A stretch of DNA of 64,000 nt from Pseudomonas sp. NFR16 (GTDB taxonomy: Bacteria; Pseudomonadota; Gammaproteobacteria; Pseudomonadales; Pseudomonadaceae), in assembly GCF_900108875.1 (NCBI RefSeq), contig NZ_FNYJ01000003.1, forward strand, positions 331,969 to 395,968, given 5' to 3'. Position 1 is the first letter of the stretch. The number at the start of each line of letters is the position of its first letter. The position numbers and the translations under genes are program-made. The notes beneath the pieces are model-generated. The model was not told where the DNA came from, did not search any database, and saw only the letters and a list, made by a program, of their open reading frames with translations. This document shows positions 58,840 through 64,000 of this stretch, piece after piece.

Positions 58840-59898
58840 ATGACACAGATTTCTGAACGCCTTCTGGTACAGGCGCATCTAGACGCCAAACAGCCCAAAC
58901 CACTGAGCCCGGAAGAAGAAGCCGAGTACCGTCGACTGATTGCTGCCGAACTCAAGGCGCAGGATGCCGTGCTGGTCGCGCATTACTACTGCGATCCAGT
59001 GATTCAGGCGCTGGCTGAGGAAACCGGTGGCTGTGTGTCGGATTCACTGGAAATGGCCCGCTTCGGCAAAAACCATCCTGCAAAAACCGTATTGGTCGCA
59101 GGCGTTCGCTTCATGGGCGAAACCGCGAAAATCCTCACCCCTGAGAAACGCGTCCTGATGCCGACGCTGGAAGCGACCTGCTCGCTGGATCTGGGTTGCG
59201 GCGTGGACGAATTCACCGCGTTCTGTGATCAACATCCAGAGCGCACTGTGGTTGTGTATGCCAATACCTCCGCAGCGGTAAAGGCCCGTGCTGACTGGGT
59301 GGTGACGTCAAGCTGTGCGCTGGAGATCGTCGAGAGCCTGATGGACAACGGCGAAAAGATCATCTGGGCACCGGACAAGCATCTGGGTCGCTACATCCAG
59401 CGCGAAACGGGCGCAGACATGCTGCTCTGGGACGGCGCATGCATTGTCCACGAGGAGTTCAAGTCGCGGCAGCTGGAGGACATGAAGGCGCTGTACCCGG
59501 ACGCTGCGATCCTGGTGCATCCCGAGTCGCCGGAGTCGGTCATCGATCTGGCCGATGCAGTGGGCTCTACAAGCCAGCTGATCAAAGCGGCGCAGACACT
59601 GCCGAACAAGACGTTTATCGTCGCCACCGATCGGGGCATCTTCTACAAAATGCAGCAGCTGTGCCCGGACAAGACTTTCATCGAAGCGCCGACCGCCGGA
59701 AATGGCGCCGCCTGCCGAAGTTGCGCGCATTGTCCCTGGATGGCAATGAACACGCTGGCGCGGACGCTGCAGTGCCTGCGGGAGGGCACCAATGAAATCT
59801 TCGTCGACCCGGCCGTCATTCCTCAGGCCGTGAGGCCGCTGCAGCGCATGCTGGATTTTACCCAGGCTGCGCGTCTGAAACTTTCGGGGAATGCCTGA
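58840..59898 (+). CDS. nadA: Quinolinate synthase NadA
   Basis: [4Fe-4S] enzyme that condenses iminoaspartate with DHAP in NAD synthesis. 352 aa. Seen: conserved cluster cysteines around [21 protein letters not shown] and [15 protein letters not shown], plus [13 protein letters not shown] [10 protein letters not shown]. Ribosome-binding region weak. Start at 58840 ([11 protein letters not shown]) chosen from the family length. Confidence 0.97.
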   Translation: MTQISERLLVQAHLDAKQPKPLSPEEEAEYRRLIAAELKAQDAVLVAHYYCDPVIQALAEETGGCVSDSLEMARFGKNHPAKTVLVAGVRFMGETAKILTPEKRVLMPTLEATCSLDLGCGVDEFTAFCDQHPERTVVVYANTSAAVKARADWVVTSSCALEIVESLMDNGEKIIWAPDKHLGRYIQRETGADMLLWDGACIVHEEFKSRQLEDMKALYPDAAILVHPESPESVIDLADAVGSTSQLIKAAQTLPNKTFIVATDRGIFYKMQQLCPDKTFIEAPTAGNGAACRSCAHCPWMAMNTLARTLQCLREGTNEIFVDPAVIPQAVRPLQRMLDFTQAARLKLSGNA

Positions 59899-59904
59899 CA
59901 GCAG

Positions 59905-59975
59905 CCGCAAGCGTCAAGCTGCAAGAGAGCCTGCTTTTTCTTGCGGCTTGAGGCTTAACGCTTAATGCTTAACGC
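59905..59975. repeat. AGCTGCAAG-type repeat after nadA
   Basis: GCAAGCGTCAAGCTGCAAGAG faces CTTGCGGCTTGAGGCTTAACGC, an imperfect inverted arrangement; related to 968-1012. Confidence 0.5.
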
Positions 59976-59987
59976 CCGGAGCTCCTA

Positions 59988-61424
59988 CTAGTTCATCATC
60001 TCCTTCACCGCCCGCTCCTGAGCGATGATTTCCTGCTGTCGCGCGTCGATTCGCGAGGCCAGCTGGAAGTTGTTGTTGGCACGTCGCTTGGCAAACTCCA
60101 GCTGTTGAATCGCCTGCTTGAAGTCACCCATCAGGGCGAAGTACTCCGCGCGTGCCTGATGCAGGCCGATGGTGTTGCCCGACAGTCCGCGTGTATCGGC
60201 CACCTGATTCCAGATGTCCGGATCGTCAGGGCGGCGTTTGAGCAGGGTTTCCAGCGACTTCAGTGCTTCAGGCGCTTTTGACTGCTTGAGCAGAACGTCG
60301 ACCTTCGCCTGGTTGAGCGGATAGTCGTCCGGGTAGATGCTCAACATCCGGTCGACTCGCTGCTGCGCGTCGGGCAAGCGATTGTTGGAGATGTCGAGAT
60401 TAACCGCTGCAAGGTTGTACGTGATGTTGTCGGGTGCTTTGTCGAGCAGTGGCTTGAGCGTCTCGCGCGCCTCGTTCAACTGGCCTGCCTTGGTTTGCGC
60501 CAATGCAAGGCCGTAACGGGCTGCGTCGTTTTTCGGGTTTTCGGCCAGCTGCGCCCGAAAGCGTTTGGCGGCCATGCCCGGCGTTTCTTCGTAGATCAAC
60601 ACCACGCGGGCGCGCATCAACTGGTAAGCCAGGCTGTCTTCCTTGCCGCCGGGGCTCGCCTGTTCTGCGCGGTTGCGGGTGTCGGCGATACGCGACTCGG
60701 TCACCGGGTGACTCATGAGAAATTCCGGTGGTTTGGCGTCGTACCGATACTGACGCGCCAGGCGTTCGAACATCGTCGGCATGTTGCGTGGGTCGTAACC
60801 GGCCTTCTCCAGGTTGAGAATGCCGATCCGGTCCGCCTCGGCTTCGTTCTGGCGAGAGAAGCGCGCCTGTTCCTGAATGGCGGCGGCCTGTGTGCCCGCG
60901 ATGGCGGCGATCCCGGCATCGCCGGCGCCTGCAGCGGCCATGACGATGCCCGCCAGCATCGCGGCCATCACCGGAACCTGCATGCGCTGCTGCGCCTGCA
61001 CCCCACGGGCGAAGTGCCGTTGCGACAAGTGAGCGAGTTCGTGAGCGAGGACGGCGGCGTATTCGCCTTCGGTTTCGGCGTGCAGGAACAGGCCGCCGTT
61101 GACACCGATGATGCCGCCGGGCGCCGCGAAGGCGTTGATCTCGGGCGTGTTGATCAGGATGAACTCGAGTCGGCGATCCTGCACCTGGCTGGTTTCGGCA
61201 AGACGATAGACAGACGTCTCGACGAAGTCCTTCAATTGCGGGTCCGACAGCTGAGCGACTTGTGCGCGAAGCAGTCCGAGCCACGCGCGGCCCAGGTCAT
61301 GTTCCTGTTGAGGCGAGACGATAGAGGAGCTGGCGTCGCCAAGGGACGGCAGGTCATCTTCTGCAAAAGCAGGGCTAGCCAGCAGGCATGCGAGCGTCAG
61401 CAGCGTGGGGCGCAAAAAAGTCAT
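59988..61424 (-). CDS. bepA: Periplasmic M48 metalloprotease, BepA-like
   Basis: Outer-membrane assembly quality-control protease and chaperone. 478 aa: signal peptide (cleaved about residue 21), M48 zinc motif HELAH (128-132) with the third ligand region NEAEADRIG, and C-terminal TPR repeats (NITYNLAAVNLDISNNRLPDAQQRV onward) as in BepA/YfgC. Location matches PA1005. Divergent from the TusA-like gene. Confidence 0.93.
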   Translation of the reverse strand: MTFLRPTLLTLACLLASPAFAEDDLPSLGDASSSIVSPQQEHDLGRAWLGLLRAQVAQLSDPQLKDFVETSVYRLAETSQVQDRRLEFILINTPEINAFAAPGGIIGVNGGLFLHAETEGEYAAVLAHELAHLSQRHFARGVQAQQRMQVPVMAAMLAGIVMAAAGAGDAGIAAIAGTQAAAIQEQARFSRQNEAEADRIGILNLEKAGYDPRNMPTMFERLARQYRYDAKPPEFLMSHPVTESRIADTRNRAEQASPGGKEDSLAYQLMRARVVLIYEETPGMAAKRFRAQLAENPKNDAARYGLALAQTKAGQLNEARETLKPLLDKAPDNITYNLAAVNLDISNNRLPDAQQRVDRMLSIYPDDYPLNQAKVDVLLKQSKAPEALKSLETLLKRRPDDPDIWNQVADTRGLSGNTIGLHQARAEYFALMGDFKQAIQQLEFAKRRANNNFQLASRIDARQQEIIAQERAVKEMMN

Positions 61425-61573
61425 GCACGAAACTCTGAGGCAGAAAGTCGTTACTGTAGCTGGCTCAATGGCTTGCTGACCAGAGTGGGGTATTCTTGCA
61501 AACTTGTAAGAATGTTCTTCCTCGCTCTGTTTGCAGTTTCTCTGTAAACGATGTGCCTACCCGGAGAGAAACG

Positions 61574-61825
61574 ATGTCTGACGCTGTAGGGCGCCCCGCA
61601 CACTGTGATGCCGAACTGGATGCCAGTGGTTTGAACTGCCCGTTGCCGCTGCTCAAGGCGAAAATGGAACTCAATCGTCTGGCGAGCGGCGCAGTGCTGA
61701 AAGTCACCGCAACGGACGCAGGATCCCAGCGTGATTTCCGCACCTTTGCCAAGTTGTCCGGGCATGCGCTGTTGCACGAAGAAGATGTCGATGGCATCTA
61801 TCGGTATTGGCTGCGCAAGGCCTGA
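61574..61825 (+). CDS. TusA-like sulfur-carrier protein (PA1006-like)
   Basis: 83 aa, SirA/TusA fold, with the CPXP motif at residues 22-25 (CPLP), whose Cys carries persulfide. The P. aeruginosa protein at this place (PA1006) is needed for molybdenum-cofactor enzymes such as nitrate reductase and affects biofilm and virulence. ATG chosen behind GGAGAGAAACG. In this strain the same role is inferred only from position and motif. Confidence 0.9.
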   Translation: MSDAVGRPAHCDAELDASGLNCPLPLLKAKMELNRLASGAVLKVTATDAGSQRDFRTFAKLSGHALLHEEDVDGIYRYWLRKA

Positions 61826-61859
61826 GAGTTTCGATCCCACCGCTCCCAAAGGATTTTTG

Positions 61860-62930
61860 ATGTTCAAAGTGCTTCGCGACTGGATTCAGCGCTACTTTTC
61901 CGATGAGGAAGCCGTGGTGCTGGCGGTGCTGTTGGTCTTGGCGTTCACGATTGTCCTCACACTGGGCGGCATGCTGGCCCCGGTGCTTGCCGGTCTGGTG
62001 CTGGCATTCCTGATGCACGGCATGGTGGCTCAGCTCGAACGCCTGCACGTGCCGGAAGGCGGCGCGGTGGGGTTGGTTTTCGCGCTATTCATGGGGGCAT
62101 TGGGGTTGTTTCTGCTGGTGCTGGTGCCTTTGCTCTGGCATCAGTTGATCACCCTGTTCAACGAGCTGCCCGGCATGCTTGCCAAATGGCAGTCGCTGCT
62201 GTTGCTGCTGCCGGAGCGTTATCCGCATCTGGTGTCCGATGAGCAGGTGTTGCAGGCCATTGAAGTGGCGCGCGGTGAAATCGGCAAGTTCGGCCAGTGG
62301 GCGCTGACATTCTCGCTGTCCAGTCTGCCGCTGTTGATCAACATGATGATCTATCTGGTGCTGGTGCCGATTCTTGTGTTCTTTTTCCTCAAGGACCGTC
62401 GGATGATCGGCCGCTGGGTGAGAGGGTATCTGCCCCGCGAGCGTACGTTGATCACCCGGGTCGCCGAGGAAATGAACCGGCAGATCGCCAATTACATTCG
62501 CGGAAAAGTCATCGAGATTTTCATCTGCGGCGCGGTGACCTACATCGCATTTGTCACCATGGGGCTCAATTACTCAGCACTGCTGGCGATGCTGGTGGGC
62601 ATTTCAGTCGTCGTCCCTTATGTGGGCGCGGTGGTGGTGACGGTGCCGGTGGCCTTCATTGCGCTGTTTCAGTGGGGATGGGGCGATCAGTTCATTTACT
62701 TGATGGCCGTCTACGGAATCATTCAGACGCTGGATGGCAACGTGCTGGTGCCGCTGCTGTTTTCCCAGACCGTGAGTCTGCACCCGGTCGCGATCATTTG
62801 TGCGGTGCTGCTGTTTGGAGGGCTTTGGGGGTTCTGGGGTATCTTTTTCGCGATCCCGCTGGCAACGCTGTGCAAAGCCGTGCTGGACGCCTGGCCGCGA
62901 AACGAACCGACCGTGGCGCCGTTGCTGTAA
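61860..62930 (+). CDS. AI-2E/PerM-family permease
   Basis: 356 aa, about eight membrane helices in two clusters with a soluble middle segment (FNELPGMLAKWQSLLLLLPERYPH...). Family motif region VPYVGAVVVTVPVAFIAL in the second half. Function of most members is unknown; the autoinducer-2 export role is not established generally. Starts 34 bp after the TusA-like gene, so probably one transcript; AAAGGATTTTTG ribosome binding site. Confidence 0.9.
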   Translation: MFKVLRDWIQRYFSDEEAVVLAVLLVLAFTIVLTLGGMLAPVLAGLVLAFLMHGMVAQLERLHVPEGGAVGLVFALFMGALGLFLLVLVPLLWHQLITLFNELPGMLAKWQSLLLLLPERYPHLVSDEQVLQAIEVARGEIGKFGQWALTFSLSSLPLLINMMIYLVLVPILVFFFLKDRRMIGRWVRGYLPRERTLITRVAEEMNRQIANYIRGKVIEIFICGAVTYIAFVTMGLNYSALLAMLVGISVVVPYVGAVVVTVPVAFIALFQWGWGDQFIYLMAVYGIIQTLDGNVLVPLLFSQTVSLHPVAIICAVLLFGGLWGFWGIFFAIPLATLCKAVLDAWPRNEPTVAPLL

Positions 62931-62942
62931 CAAAGGCTGTAA

Positions 62943-63036
62943 CTGTGGGAGTGAGCTTGCTCACGAAGAGGCCGGTACAGTCAGAGCCTCTTCTCAGGCT
63001 GGACGTCAGCCTTCGTGAGCACGCTCACTCCCACAG
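62943..63036. repeat. REP inverted pair after the permease gene
   Basis: CTGTGGGAGTGAGCTTGCTC at the left and its inverse at the right, ending ACTCCCACAG, enclose about 40 bp. Same REP class as 24.2 kb. Confidence 0.88.
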
Positions 63037-63058
63037 GTCATGCGCAAGACTCGATGAC

Positions 63059-63532
63059 TCAGGCCTTATCGAGCGCCTGGGCCGCTTCCAGCACCGCCGC
63101 CACGTGACCGGGCACTTTCACACCGCGCCATTCCTTGCGCAGCACACCGTTCTTGTCGATCAGGAAGGTGCTGCGGTCAACGCCCATGTATTCCTTGCCG
63201 TACAGCTTTTTCAGCTTGATCACGTCGAACAGCTGGCAAAGGGATTCATCCTTGTCCGAGATCAGCTCGAAAGGGAATGCCTGCTTGGCCTTGAAGTTTT
63301 CGTGCGACTTCAAGCTGTCGCGCGACACGCCGAAAACCACGGTGTTGGCGGCCTTGAACTCGGCGTGGTGGTCACGGAAGCCCTGGCCCTGAGTGGTGCA
63401 GCCTGGCGTGCTGTCCTTGGGGTAAAAATAGATCACCACTTGCTGACCCTTCAGCGCGGACAGCGTCACTGCCTGTTCGCTGGTGGCCTGTACCTGAAAG
63501 TCGGCAACGGGTTGGTCGAGTTCTACAGCCAT
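63059..63532 (-). CDS. bcp: Peroxiredoxin Bcp (thiol peroxidase, PrxQ type)
   Basis: Reduces peroxides in the cytosol. 157 aa. Peroxidatic Cys45 in PKDSTPGCTTQGQGF; the position where E. coli Bcp has its resolving Cys50 is Gln here, but another Cys in DESLCQLFDV could resolve, as in other PrxQ proteins. Adjacent to gcvR with 9 bp between them. Confidence 0.95.
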   Translation of the reverse strand: MAVELDQPVADFQVQATSEQAVTLSALKGQQVVIYFYPKDSTPGCTTQGQGFRDHHAEFKAANTVVFGVSRDSLKSHENFKAKQAFPFELISDKDESLCQLFDVIKLKKLYGKEYMGVDRSTFLIDKNGVLRKEWRGVKVPGHVAAVLEAAQALDKA

Positions 63533-63541
63533 TGGAATTCC

Positions 63542-64000
63542 TTACATCGGTGCTTGCGGGCGCCATGGTTCGATCAGGGCGTCGAGGTTGAGTGCGTCGG
63601 CGAAGTCCAGGAACTGGTCGCGCAACCAGCTGATCTGGGTCCCGGCCGGCAAGGTGACGGTGAACGTGGCGTTGAGCATGGTGCCGCCGGTCTGCGGTGC
63701 CTGATAGGTGTCGCAGATCAGGTTCTCCAGCTCGACATGGTGATCGATGAAGAACTGGCACAGCTCGTTGATGATGTCCGGGCGATAGGCCGAGCTGACG
63801 TACGCCACGTACGGCAGGGCCTCGGGCCGGTTCTCGAGCGATGCGCTGCGCACCACGTTGACCGTGAACGCGTGCTTCTTCGACAGGTTCGGCAGGCTGC
63901 CTTCCAGGCGAGCCAGGGCGTCCCAGCTGCCGGAAACCTGCAGGATCAACGCGCTGCATTCGCCGTGGCGAGTGAGGCGCGAGCTGACCACCGAGCAACG
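63542..64000 (-). CDS. gcvR: Glycine cleavage system transcriptional repressor GcvR-like (5' partial)
   Basis: Two-ACT-domain protein. The last 149 residues plus a few upstream codons are in the window; the frame stays open to the edge, where residues RCSV continue the family's N-terminal ACT domain, so an internal GTG at 63991 is not the start. Seen: second ACT domain ALPYVAYVSSAYRPDIINELCQFF. Position upstream of bcp matches PA1009. Full length should be about 185 aa. Confidence 0.92.
   Translation of the reverse strand, partial: RCSVVSSRLTRHGECSALILQVSGSWDALARLEGSLPNLSKKHAFTVNVVRSASLENRPEALPYVAYVSSAYRPDIINELCQFFIDHHVELENLICDTYQAPQTGGTMLNATFTVTLPAGTQISWLRDQFLDFADALNLDALIEPWRPQAPM

Overview
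This window is chromosomal DNA from a fluorescent-type Pseudomonas (Gammaproteobacteria). The genus call rests on recognised families and on gene order that follows P. aeruginosa PAO1 in long runs (from memory: the blocks around PA3629-PA3603, PA3398-PA3397, PA0916-PA0923, PA0956-PA0976 and PA1004-PA1009). Further support comes from an OprD-family porin, a Pseudomonas-only secreted DUF4146 protein, rsmZ beside rpoS, and REP elements of the GTGGGAGCGAGCTTGCTCGCGA type. The species cannot be fixed from sequence reading alone; a P. syringae/P. fluorescens-like lineage is likely.

Layout. 1-4.9 kb: formaldehyde detoxification (frmA, fghA), then the tightly overlapping ispF-truD-surE-pcm cluster. 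5.1-8.0 kb: nlpD-rpoS, the GacA-controlled sRNA rsmZ, and fdxA. 8.2-13.4 kb: DNA repair (mutS, a 43-codon ORF, pncC/cinA, LexA-box recA, recX). 13.4-18.9 kb: LOG-family protein, a small ORF, DUF4146 protein, DTW/TapT, DMT exporter, ErdR-type regulator, dgkA. 18.9-25 kb: divergent finR/fpr, trmO, a DUF1456 protein, a pseudouridine synthase homologue lacking its catalytic Asp, an alpha/beta hydrolase, a GNAT protein and REP elements. 25-35.6 kb: rimO, kup, a 905-aa helicase-nuclease gene bracketed by two near-identical terminators, then acvB-mprF. 36-42 kb: two initiator tRNA genes, dinB, a lipoprotein, proS, oprD. 42-48 kb: HIT protein, slyX, a membrane-anchored cold-shock protein, dps, an RHH regulator, aspS. 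48-56.8 kb: yebC-ruvC-ruvA-ruvB and ybgC-tolQ-tolR-tolA-tolB-pal-cpoB. 57-64 kb: queE-queC, tRNA-Lys, nadA, bepA, a TusA-like protein, a PerM-family permease, bcp and gcvR (cut by the window edge).

Almost all of this is core genome: repair and recombination, envelope integrity (Tol-Pal, NlpD, MprF/AcvB), tRNA and ribosome modification (TruD, TrmO, RimO, TapT, QueE/QueC) and stationary-phase control (RpoS, RsmZ, Dps). The clear accessory candidate is the helicase-nuclease gene at 28.75-31.47 kb, which lies between kup and acvB and looks like a single-gene genome-defence candidate. Other unusual points are the degenerate pseudouridine synthase at 22.3 kb, the ispF start codon abutting a terminator hairpin, and a structured non-coding region with a very short ORF upstream of oprD.
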